From assembly GCA_946406305.1 (NCBI GenBank), contig CAMJKC010000026.1, forward strand, positions 1 to 14,013: a stretch of DNA of 14,013 bases. The letters run 5' to 3'. This DNA is from an uncultured Lachnospiraceae bacterium. GTDB taxonomy: Bacteria > Bacillota > Clostridia > Lachnospirales > Lachnospiraceae. The notes under the pieces were generated by a model that saw nothing but the letters and a program-made list of their open reading frames with translations, ran no database searches and was not told where the DNA came from. Made by a program: the position numbers and the translations under genes. Of the stretch, positions 1-6,289 are shown one piece after another. How positions within the stretch are numbered: position 1 is the first letter of the stretch; every line of letters starts with the position of its first letter.

Positions 1-99
1 TGCTCCTTCATCTAATATTTCTTTTGCTTTCATTGCTTGACTATAATTATCTTGAAGCAAATACCTTAATACATAATTAGCATCAATTATTCTCAACAT
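1..99 (-). CDS. PIN-domain toxin, N-terminal part (runs off window)
   Basis: Only the first 33 codons are inside the window. They read MLRIIDANYVLRYLLQDN followed by a helix ending KAKEILDEGA. The hydrophobic strand with an early acidic residue (D6), then an N and a leucine-rich helix, is the usual start of a PIN-domain ribonuclease, in which this Asp is the first metal-binding residue. PIN toxins of type II toxin-antitoxin pairs cleave RNA in the cytoplasm. The ATG overlaps the last 17 bases of the upstream antitoxin frame, as expected for a coupled antitoxin-toxin operon. The other acidic residues lie outside the window, so activity cannot be judged. The family call rests on the short N-terminus plus the context. 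Confidence 0.7.
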   Translation of the reverse strand, partial: MLRIIDANYVLRYLLQDNYSQAMKAKEILDEGA

Positions 100-363
100 A
101 ATCTTTAACTATTGCCTCAGCTAGTAATTCTCTCTCTTTGCCAATGAGTTCTGCATTTGCATACTTTTTTAATGCACCAAAAGCCTTATATTTTTTTATT
201 TTATTTATTGAAAATGGTATTGCCTGCTCTTCTACACTTTTTTTGCAAATATCCTAACTACTTCAGCAAAACTTGTCCCCAAATCACTATATAATTTTTC
301 AGCAGCTTCTTTTAACTCAGTGTCCATTCTTACTGTAAAACAGATTGCATTGCCATATTGCAC
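83..363 (-). pseudogene. RelB/DinJ-type antitoxin, frame broken at an A7 run
   Basis: Starts at GTG 363 behind a purine-rich AAAAAGGGAG site. It reads NAICFTVRMDTELKEAAEKL and continues to FAKKV, where TAG (232-234) ends the frame after 43 codons. Stepping back one base at the A7 run (about 239-245) gives SVEEQAIPFSINKIKK and stays open to TGA at 83-85, for about 93 residues. The composite has the ribbon-helix-helix start and the IPF motif of RelB/DinJ antitoxins, with family spacing restored exactly by the -1 step. The antitoxin would bind the PIN toxin and repress the operon. The zero-frame codons are GCA AAA AAA, a canonical A AAA AAA slippery heptamer. Simple decay, a sequence error, transcript slippage or programmed frameshifting are all possible. 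Confidence 0.72.
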
Positions 364-381
364 TCTCCCTTTTTACATAAT

Positions 382-415
382 TGTATTACAATTGTACTAC
401 AATTTTTGTATTACA
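382..415. promoter_or_regulatory. Three TGTANTACA palindromes, probable antitoxin operator
   Basis: TGTATTACA (382-390), TGTACTACA (393-401) and TGTATTACA (407-415) are each palindromic around one central base. Copies one and two are 11 bases apart, about one helical turn, and copies two and three are 14 apart. They sit on and around the -10 box of the antitoxin promoter. Ribbon-helix-helix antitoxins such as RelB usually repress by binding short palindromes at their own promoter, so this is the likely operator. Confidence 0.55.
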
Positions 416-419
416 TCAA
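391..419 (-). promoter_or_regulatory. Promoter of the toxin-antitoxin operon
   Basis: Read on the minus strand there is a -35 TTGATG (414-419), a 17-base spacer and a -10 TACAAT (391-396). The -10 lies 27 bases before the GTG start of the antitoxin. The match to sigma-A consensus is good and the spacing ideal. The -10 box and spacer overlap the palindromic repeats listed separately, which suggests autoregulation. Confidence 0.6.
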
Positions 420-449
420 TAAAACCAATATATACTTACATTTTTTCAA

Positions 450-1313
450 TTATTCATCTAAAATTAATTTGTTCTGTTTTGCCTTCTCTTTTAATTTTTT
501 CATATGTTCTTTTTCAATTTGCTTTATACTCTTTTTTGGAGTTGGTAAATCTTCTGGCATAGTACCGCCTATATCTTTAATTGCTTTTCTTACTTTACTT
601 CCTACCTTGTAATGAGTATGAGTTGCATTTTCTTTACTCTTATCTTTAAGTTTTTTCAATTTCTCAGTGGTTTGCGAAATTCTAAATAGATTTGCAATCA
701 ATTCTGTGCTACCCATGAAATCAAGTATCTTTTCATTCTTCTTAAGTTTTTTTCTTTTTTTTATATCATCAACTGTAAGTCCACCATATAGTCCCATGTA
801 TCCTGCATTTTGAAATATTGCATAGTCTTCATTTGTTATAATTCCCATGTCGTGCGCAGAATCAACAAGTAATTGATTCCACTGCTTTATATCCCCACGA
901 ATTACTAATCTTCTCTTGTCTTCATCTAGTTCTTCAAATCTATCATTTATCTCTTGCCTATACGTCTGTACAGCAAAATATGTCTGTCCTAATGCAATCA
1001 CTTCTTTCCTCGGGTCGCCATTTTGCACAATTAAATAGCATGCATATCGTGTTAACTTATAGTCCACCACTTCCCTTTTTGTTTTACTACCGATATCAAC
1101 CATTTTCCTGACCTCAGGAAATTGGTCGTCAATATTGTGACCACTATTATCACATGCAATCATGGCACGCTTAATAACTTTTGCAAAATTCTCCCATTTG
1201 TTGTAATCTAACACTTCAGCAAGTTCTCTTGCATACCAAAATTCCATGCCACTCTCATCAATATGCTTAATGTCATCAAAATACTTATATTGTTTTTTTG
1301 TAATCTTTTTCAT
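450..1313 (-). CDS. dinD: DNA damage-inducible protein D
   Basis: Predicted protein of 287 residues, close to E. coli DinD (about 274). The N-terminal ~110 residues have the Bro-N/DinD pattern: FWYARELAEVLDYNKWENF (about 25-43), then an IDDQFPEVRKMVDIGSKTKR stretch and DYKLTRYACYLIVQNGDP (about 83-100). After that comes AIFQNAGYMGLYGGLT (about 165-180), typical of DinD. The C-terminus is lysine-rich and helical. In E. coli dinD is an SOS gene whose product antagonises RecA; the role here is inferred from the family. A GAGAGG site lies 8 bases before the ATG. I see no GAAC-N4-GTTC LexA box in the 76-base gap upstream, so the gene may be read through from the Nudix gene. Base composition is less A+T-rich by eye than in the defence genes to the right. 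Confidence 0.88.
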   Translation of the reverse strand: MKKITKKQYKYFDDIKHIDESGMEFWYARELAEVLDYNKWENFAKVIKRAMIACDNSGHNIDDQFPEVRKMVDIGSKTKREVVDYKLTRYACYLIVQNGDPRKEVIALGQTYFAVQTYRQEINDRFEELDEDKRRLVIRGDIKQWNQLLVDSAHDMGIITNEDYAIFQNAGYMGLYGGLTVDDIKKRKKLKKNEKILDFMGSTELIANLFRISQTTEKLKKLKDKSKENATHTHYKVGSKVRKAIKDIGGTMPEDLPTPKKSIKQIEKEHMKKLKEKAKQNKLILDE

Positions 1314-1389
1314 CTAAAATACCTCTCAGTTTTGCTTATAGCAATATGTCGTTCAAACGTATCGAAATCAATACCTTTAAAATAGGTAG

Positions 1390-1776
1390 TTAAAAACATT
1401 TTTTTAACTTATCCAATATCTCTTTATCTGCCTCCATAAATTCAGCATCAACTATATCTTTTGGCTCTACCCACTTTGAAGCAAGATGTTCTGTAAGTTC
1501 GAGATTTCCATCTATGAGTTCGCAAATATAAAACTCAACATTGAAACATCTATCACCATGCACATCATTTATTTCACCAAAAAAATTTAGAACTTTTACA
1601 GTTGATCTAAGTTCTTCTTTTATTTCACGGACAACAGCTTCTTCACCGCTCTCGCCAGGCTCTATCTTTCCACCAGGAAACTCCCACTTTCCTTTAAACT
1701 CTCCATGACCTCTCTTGGCAATAAATACTTTATTTTCTTTTTTTATTATTGCTGCAACGACATTAATTGTTTTCAT
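1390..1776 (-). CDS. MutT-like Nudix hydrolase
   Basis: Compact Nudix protein of 128 residues, a normal length for MutT enzymes. The start NVVAAIIKKENKVFIAKR and the stretch KGKWEFPGGKIEPGE match MutT-type NTP pyrophosphohydrolases. The Nudix box runs from G36 to about residue 58: G36, E42, then R50-E51 and E54-E55, which coordinate the divalent metal. The usual glycine after EEL is Arg (R57). Such enzymes hydrolyse nucleoside diphosphates linked to another group, often 8-oxo-dGTP, but substrate cannot be assigned. The start codon overlaps the stop of the upstream gene (ATGA) and a GAGG site sits 5 bases before it, so the two are translationally coupled. Confidence 0.88.
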   Translation of the reverse strand: MKTINVVAAIIKKENKVFIAKRGHGEFKGKWEFPGGKIEPGESGEEAVVREIKEELRSTVKVLNFFGEINDVHGDRCFNVEFYICELIDGNLELTEHLASKWVEPKDIVDAEFMEADKEILDKLKKCF

Positions 1777-2569
1777 AATACCTCTTCAGCTATTTCCCAA
1801 TAACCACCCTTATCAGGACCAATTCGTTTTAATATTCCTAGATTTTGCAACTTATTGATATGATACTTTATTCCATCACGAGTTTTACCTAATGAATCAG
1901 CCAACTCTTGTAATGTAATATACTTATTCTCATTAATCATATCTAAAATTCTTTTTGCTACTTCACTTTTTATCTGGGTAGTTTTCTGGGTAGTACTACC
2001 CTGATCATCTAAGTTGCCATAATCATACTTATAATTTGCTTTAAAAATAACAGCAAAATCAGTAGATACTATTTCAAATCTTGGCATTTTCATGCCATTA
2101 TCTTTACATTCATCACATATTCTTTTTATACCTCTACCCCAGTGTTCTATAAATCCTGCACGATAAAAAGTATCAGCAAGAAGTGGGTTTAATGGAATTG
2201 ATTTATTTATCGTAAAAATATTTTTATTATTGATTTTTGATGTATCAATTAAACAGTTATTACCAATAAATAACTCATCATCCATAATTTTAATTTGAAT
2301 ATCATTTGGGTTAGAATAATCAGAATGAATTAATGCATTGTAAATTGCTTCTCTAACAGCTTCTATCGGATATTGATATGTTTCAACTCTTATAAGATGA
2401 TCATATGTTATTTTTTCTTCAAATATTTAACATATATAATATCAATTATTCTATCAGTTATAATAATTAAAGAACCTTTTATATCATCATCATATATAAG
2501 TTCGCTACCTTCAAAAAGACCAATACGAACATGGCAACCTTTAAAAAACTTCTTGCTACAATTATAATT
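1773..2569 (-). pseudogene. Remnant of Schlafen/AlbA-type ATP-binding regulator
   Basis: Matches the C-terminal half of the RecG-like/AlbA_2 ATP-binding proteins, usually about 450-500 residues. The upstream fragment (2569-2411) reads FFKGCHVRIGLFEGSEL to IIYVKYLKKK and stops at TAA 2408-2410, next to an A6 run. A -1 shift there continues as ITYDHLIRVETYQYPIEAVR, then EAIYNALIHSDYS, matching the HATPase_c_4-like region. After ATG 2285 come NPLLADTFYRAGFIEHWGRG, usual for the family, and a C-terminal winged helix (about residues 105-165 from that ATG). The N-terminal AlbA/Schlafen domain is absent: TGA (2570-2572) bounds the open frame. The 170-residue piece from ATG 2285 could still be made and may act as a small DNA-binding protein, since the Nudix gene is coupled to it. 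Confidence 0.75.
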
Positions 2570-2571
2570 TC

Positions 2572-2600
2572 ATATTACAAAAAAATTCAAGTTTTGTCAA
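2572..2600 (-). promoter_or_regulatory. Promoter-like TTGACA/TAATAT
   Basis: On the minus strand there is a perfect -35 TTGACA (2595-2600), a 17-base spacer and a -10-like TAATAT (2572-2577). It sits exactly at the truncated edge of the regulator remnant and would drive the remnant, the Nudix gene and possibly dinD. The stretch from here to 2858 is very A+T-rich, and I find no gene, RNA or strong hairpin in it. Confidence 0.5.
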
Positions 2601-2858
2601 TTTAGTAATATTTCTTATTTTAATTTAATATACTTTATTACTTTTTATATTAAACCTGAAACTACTATTTGCATATGCTAAATTATATAACTAATGATAT
2701 TTTATTCAACATTAGATTTATATTAAATAAGATTTAAGAATATTTATCAATTAATATACTTTTTCATTCTTTAGTTTTTAAGCATATTTTATAACATATT
2801 CCTTTTTTTGCTTACAATAATTTAAACTTTTACGAATACTTTTTATAAATAATATATT

Positions 2859-3335
2859 TTATCTTTTTAAATTTCTTTTAAAATTTAATAACTTATTTAT
2901 AAGATTTAAACATAATTCTAATATAGACGGTGCTATTTCCACATAAATTTTATTAAAAATAAAAGTTGGTAACTTTATTTCTATTATTCTTAATAATACG
3001 ATAAAAGAAAATAATATAAATATTGACAACATCGATAATATTACAATAATGATATTAACTAAAACCGATATAATTATATTATTGTTTTTCTGCTCTTTCA
3101 CTTTTCCTTTTATATACCCCGTATAATTATTCCTAATTGCTTTTATCACCATTTTATAATCACGATGTTTATAACAAAATTTTTTATTAAAAATAATTCT
3201 ATATTTTTTAAGTTTTTTTGAATAAATAACACCTACTTCCAATATTTTTCTAATTTGCCCCCTCTTCGTAAAATTGAACTTAATTATTTGATTTTTTGAG
3301 CTATCTACATAGCTTTGCAATTTCATAACTTGCAT
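2859..3335 (-). CDS. Unrecognised small membrane protein
   Basis: Predicted protein of 158 residues with no family I recognise. Residues 1-80 are basic and mixed (RGQIRKILEVGVIYSKKLKK), with aromatic and beta-prone stretches and a possible cytosolic domain. Residues about 86-118 are almost entirely I, V, L and F, enough for one long or two short membrane helices. Residues about 122-150 form a further hydrophobic or amphipathic stretch before a basic tail (FKRNLKR). GAGGAG lies 11 bases before the chosen ATG, which supports this start; an ATG three codons later is possible. It follows a hairpin-rich 350-base leader and is separated from the defence operon by a terminator. A small membrane protein at the edge of a defence island could be an effector, but nothing shows this. 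Confidence 0.6.
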   Translation of the reverse strand: MQVMKLQSYVDSSKNQIIKFNFTKRGQIRKILEVGVIYSKKLKKYRIIFNKKFCYKHRDYKMVIKAIRNNYTGYIKGKVKEQKNNNIIISVLVNIIIVILSMLSIFILFSFIVLLRIIEIKLPTFIFNKIYVEIAPSILELCLNLINKLLNFKRNLKR

Positions 3336-3374
3336 ATTTACTTACACTCCTCTACAAATTTATTTTATTTGCTT

Positions 3375-3487
3375 GAGAGTAAGAAAAAAGATGCTACCAA
3401 AAGAAACAGTAGAGGTCATAAAAAGCACTAAAGTTCTAATTCAAGTAATTTAAAATTAAGTATCTTTTATGCTTTTTTCTTACTCTC
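3375..3487. repeat. Perfect 16-bp inverted repeat, possible structured RNA
   Basis: GAGAGTAAGAAAAAAG (3375-3390) and its exact reverse complement (3472-3487) enclose 81 bases. A competing fold is visible: CAGTAGAG (3407-3414) pairs with CTCTACTG (3485-3492) and can be extended by AAAAAGCA (3420-3427) with TGCTTTTT (3470-3477). The two folds share 3472-3487, so they exclude each other. On the minus strand this is the leader of the 158-residue membrane protein. On that strand the CAGTAGAG/CTCTACTG stem is followed by TTTCTTTT, like an attenuator. A small non-coding RNA or a miniature inverted-repeat element are alternatives. Confidence 0.5.
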
Positions 3488-3489
3488 TA

Positions 3490-3565
3490 CTGCCTTTCGA
3501 TGCATCTTAGTCCGGACAAAAGACAGTATTTATTTTATGCATTTAGATTGCTACCTAAATACATA
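3490..3565. other. Two further hairpins in the non-coding stretch
   Basis: CTGCCTTT (3490-3497) pairs with AAAGACAG (3519-3526), with one G-T pair on the minus-strand reading. Its loop holds the palindromes ATGCAT and GTCCGGAC. A second hairpin pairs TATG-C-ATTTAG (3536-3546) with CTAAAT-A-CATA (3555-3565) around an 8-base loop. With the adjacent 16-bp inverted repeat they fill most of the gap between 3336 and 3607. No coding frame of note is seen. Confidence 0.4.
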
Positions 3566-3607
3566 AGTATTATGCAACTTTAATCTACTAATTTATATGG
3601 TGGAACA

Positions 3608-3640
3608 TTGGAGATTTATTGGAGAAAGTTTGGAGATTTT
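3608..3640. repeat. Three TTGGAGA repeats at an 11-bp period
   Basis: TTGGAGA occurs at 3608-3614, 3619-3625 and 3630-3636, each followed by four variable bases, giving an exact 11-base period. It lies just beyond the terminator of the defence operon and next to TGGTGGAAC. Helix-phased heptamers suggest protein binding to one DNA face, or a relic of an integration site at the island edge. Function is unknown. Confidence 0.5.
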
Positions 3641-3646
3641 AACAAT

Positions 3647-3674
3647 AAAAAAGCCACTATCAAATGATAGTGGC
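3647..3674 (-). terminator. Rho-independent terminator of the defence operon
   Basis: On the minus strand the stem GCCACTATC/GATAGTGGC (3653-3661 with 3666-3674) closes a 4-base loop and is followed at once by six T's (3647-3652 as A's on the plus strand). It lies 18 bases past the hamB stop. There is no T tract on the plus side, so it acts on minus-strand transcripts. Confidence 0.9.
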
Positions 3675-3691
3675 TCATAAAACATACTTAT

Positions 3692-6286
3692 TTAATCAAT
3701 AAATATTTCTGGAACATTAAGTTTTACATCTTCTGCATCTAATTTTGTTACTAAATCATCACATTCCAAAATGCTATTGTAAAGTCTCGGCTCTATATCA
3801 TCCTCATTAATATATTTTTTTCTATTCGTAGGTTCTTCCAAATATTGCGAAGCATCTCTTGAAAATCCCACTTGTTGTAAAAAAATAGACAATTTATTCA
3901 TAGACCCATATTCTACAAATTCATACCAGTCATTATCAAAACTTGGTATATTATGGAATTCTTTATATGCCATTGATATCTTTCTAAAATAATTTGATAT
4001 ACTAAAAAGTATAATATTCTCTATCATTGTTAACGTGTCACTTATTACCCAATTCCTATGCATCAATGAATTTGAATCAAATAACTCTCTCCTTTGATTT
4101 GTAGGATTTACTATGAGTGTATCTCCTTTTTGTTTCCTATGATTAATTAGATTTCTAACTATTTGACTAACTCCTTTTCCCTTCATCCACCATAACAATA
4201 TCAAAGAATAAAATTCAAGGTTATTACCAAATTTACCTACTAAGTCCTTTTCATAAATATCCCATTTAAAAATAGAACTTATGTTTCTTAAAAAATCTAA
4301 TATGATATTATACTCATCATCTACTTCTTTAATTATTGGATACTCTAACCCATTCTTTATTGCTTCTTCTAATGATTCCATTTGATCCTTTGATATAGAA
4401 AGGTCATCGGCAGTTTTTTCAGGTGGATATAGAGTCTTAATCTTTATTATAGTTTCAGTTGTTAAAAACTCATCAAACGATTTTCTAATTTTAGTATTCT
4501 TATCTTTTGCAATATCATTAACTAAAGCCATTGCAAATTTTCTAAAATTACTATATTCACTATGTGATGAAACTTTTTCTTTAAGACTGTTTAATTGCAA
4601 GTCTCCATTTAATAAATCATCAACTATTAATTTAAAATACTTTTTATTATTATTTACATCAGTTAACAATTCTTGTGCAGGAACATCTCTACTCAATAAT
4701 TCTGTGTATTTATCTATTTTCGTTCCATTATCAAGTCTTAGCAATATAACATTACCATATAAATTATATTTAATACGACCAACTCTACCTAATAGATTTC
4801 TAAATGACACCTCATCTAAGTTCGATCTGCCGTTTCTATATTTCAACACTATTAAATTATCTGCAGGTAGATTAACACCTTCAACTAATGTACTTGTGCA
4901 AAAAATCGTTTTAATTATTCCCCTTTCAAAATAATCTTCAATTCTTTTCTTTATATGTGTTGGTAGATAACCTACATGATATGCAATCCCTTTCAAAATC
5001 AAATCACATAAATAACAATCTCTATGAACATACTTTTTGATATCTTCTGATAATTTCTTTAATTCATCACTTTGCAAGATATGTAATTTTTCAGAATAGC
5101 CCAATGCATAATCTATTGCTTTTGCTTTTGAGCTACAATATATTACATTTTGTTTATCTTTACCTACCAAGTCGATTATTTCATATAAATTGCTAACATT
5201 GGCATTTACATTTATATCTACTAATTTTTTATTTATCTCATCATAATAACAAATTTTGTTTTCCAATAAATCAATTAAAAACTTAAACTGACTAACTGGT
5301 GAGTATTGACAAGCTAATTTATGTATATCTTTTTTGTTTATATTTGTAATTGTCTTTAAATACACCTCTGGATTTGGAATGTTCGGTGATGCAAATATTA
5401 TTTTACAGTCATTATTATTTTTTACAACTTTATCAATGATTCTATAATAGTATACACTTCTTTCGGATTTTTCTGTAATTTTATGTGCTTCATCAATAAA
5501 CAATAAATCAATTTTTAAATCGGGTATAGATGTTAAAATATTCATTAACCTTTCTTGAGTGACTACAAAAATAAAACTATGCATATATTTCAAAACTATA
5601 TCGCCCGAACCACTAACTATTCTATAGTTCTTTTCCTGTAATTTTTCTTTTAATGCTTCTATAAACGAATGTCTCACTTCATTAATCAATGCTCTTGTTG
5701 GCACTACAACTGCATAATTCTTCTTAATGTCCTTATTAATTTCATCAATGATGAATGTCCTAACTAAAAATGACTTTCCCATTGAAGTAGGACCAGAATA
5801 ACTAAAATATTTATTTTTTAAACCATCAAAAACTTTTTTCTGTTCGTAGAAAAAATATTCATCGTTTTGTCCAGGAATAGTCAAGTTAGATTTTTCAAAC
5901 TCATAAAAGAAATTATCAAGTATATCGAGACTTTTAAAAGATTTTAAATTTTGAGATTTTATTCCTCTAAAATTACTAAGATTAGATAATATTTCCCCTA
6001 AGCAATATGAAGAGTTTTCATTTGAATATAATGCATTAATCATCAATGCCATACTTTGCCCTAATGTTACAAGTAATTGTGCATTTTTTACATTTGCAGC
6101 CTTAGATAATATATCTGCAAATCTTAAAGCATGATTAATATTTATTCGTTTTAAAGGTTTATTTATATTAAATAATTTAATTGAATAATTGTAGCCTAAA
6201 CTATTGTATATTTCTTGTAAATACACATTGTCTAAAATTTCACTATAAATTTCTTCACCAATTGTTCTTTTTTGTGGTCCTTGCAT
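3692..6286 (-). CDS. hamB: Hachiman HamB-type SF2 helicase
   Basis: Superfamily 2, Ski2-like helicase of 864 residues, in the usual HamB size range. Visible motifs, in order: Walker A GPTSMGKS (165-172), motif Ia VVPTRAL (194-200), DEAH box IDEAH (264-268), motif III-like FASPN (298-302), motif IV VIYCSS (381-386), a Ski2-like GIAYHVGYLP (433-442), motif V TSTLVEGVNLPA (464-475) and motif VI GRVGR (500-504). The C-terminal ~350 residues are a divergent helical region. It starts 3 bases after the hamA stop, a coupled pair; its own Shine-Dalgarno is weak. In Hachiman, HamB binds DNA, uses ATP and controls the HamA effector, which is unleashed when altered DNA is sensed. Assignment rests on the helicase motifs plus the DUF1837 partner next door. 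A helicase of another defence system is the main alternative. Confidence 0.82.
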   Translation of the reverse strand: MQGPQKRTIGEEIYSEILDNVYLQEIYNSLGYNYSIKLFNINKPLKRININHALRFADILSKAANVKNAQLLVTLGQSMALMINALYSNENSSYCLGEILSNLSNFRGIKSQNLKSFKSLDILDNFFYEFEKSNLTIPGQNDEYFFYEQKKVFDGLKNKYFSYSGPTSMGKSFLVRTFIIDEINKDIKKNYAVVVPTRALINEVRHSFIEALKEKLQEKNYRIVSGSGDIVLKYMHSFIFVVTQERLMNILTSIPDLKIDLLFIDEAHKITEKSERSVYYYRIIDKVVKNNNDCKIIFASPNIPNPEVYLKTITNINKKDIHKLACQYSPVSQFKFLIDLLENKICYYDEINKKLVDINVNANVSNLYEIIDLVGKDKQNVIYCSSKAKAIDYALGYSEKLHILQSDELKKLSEDIKKYVHRDCYLCDLILKGIAYHVGYLPTHIKKRIEDYFERGIIKTIFCTSTLVEGVNLPADNLIVLKYRNGRSNLDEVSFRNLLGRVGRIKYNLYGNVILLRLDNGTKIDKYTELLSRDVPAQELLTDVNNNKKYFKLIVDDLLNGDLQLNSLKEKVSSHSEYSNFRKFAMALVNDIAKDKNTKIRKSFDEFLTTETIIKIKTLYPPEKTADDLSISKDQMESLEEAIKNGLEYPIIKEVDDEYNIILDFLRNISSIFKWDIYEKDLVGKFGNNLEFYSLILLWWMKGKGVSQIVRNLINHRKQKGDTLIVNPTNQRRELFDSNSLMHRNWVISDTLTMIENIILFSISNYFRKISMAYKEFHNIPSFDNDWYEFVEYGSMNKLSIFLQQVGFSRDASQYLEEPTNRKKYINEDDIEPRLYNSILECDDLVTKLDAEDVKLNVPEIFID

Positions 6287-6289
6287 TTC

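Noticed and set aside
1314..1389. LexA/SOS box upstream of dinD
   Set aside because: There is a GAAC and a CGAT-like stretch, but no GAAC-N4-GTTC arrangement on either strand, so no SOS box is claimed.
3375..3487. Insertion sequence bounded by the 16-bp inverted repeat
   Set aside because: Only 81 bases lie between the arms with no transposase frame, and the flanks show no target-site duplication.
3608..3640. CRISPR or tRNA relic in the TTGGAGA region
   Set aside because: Units are 11 bases with 4-base spacers, far too short for CRISPR. The minus-strand CCACCA is not preceded by any cloverleaf.
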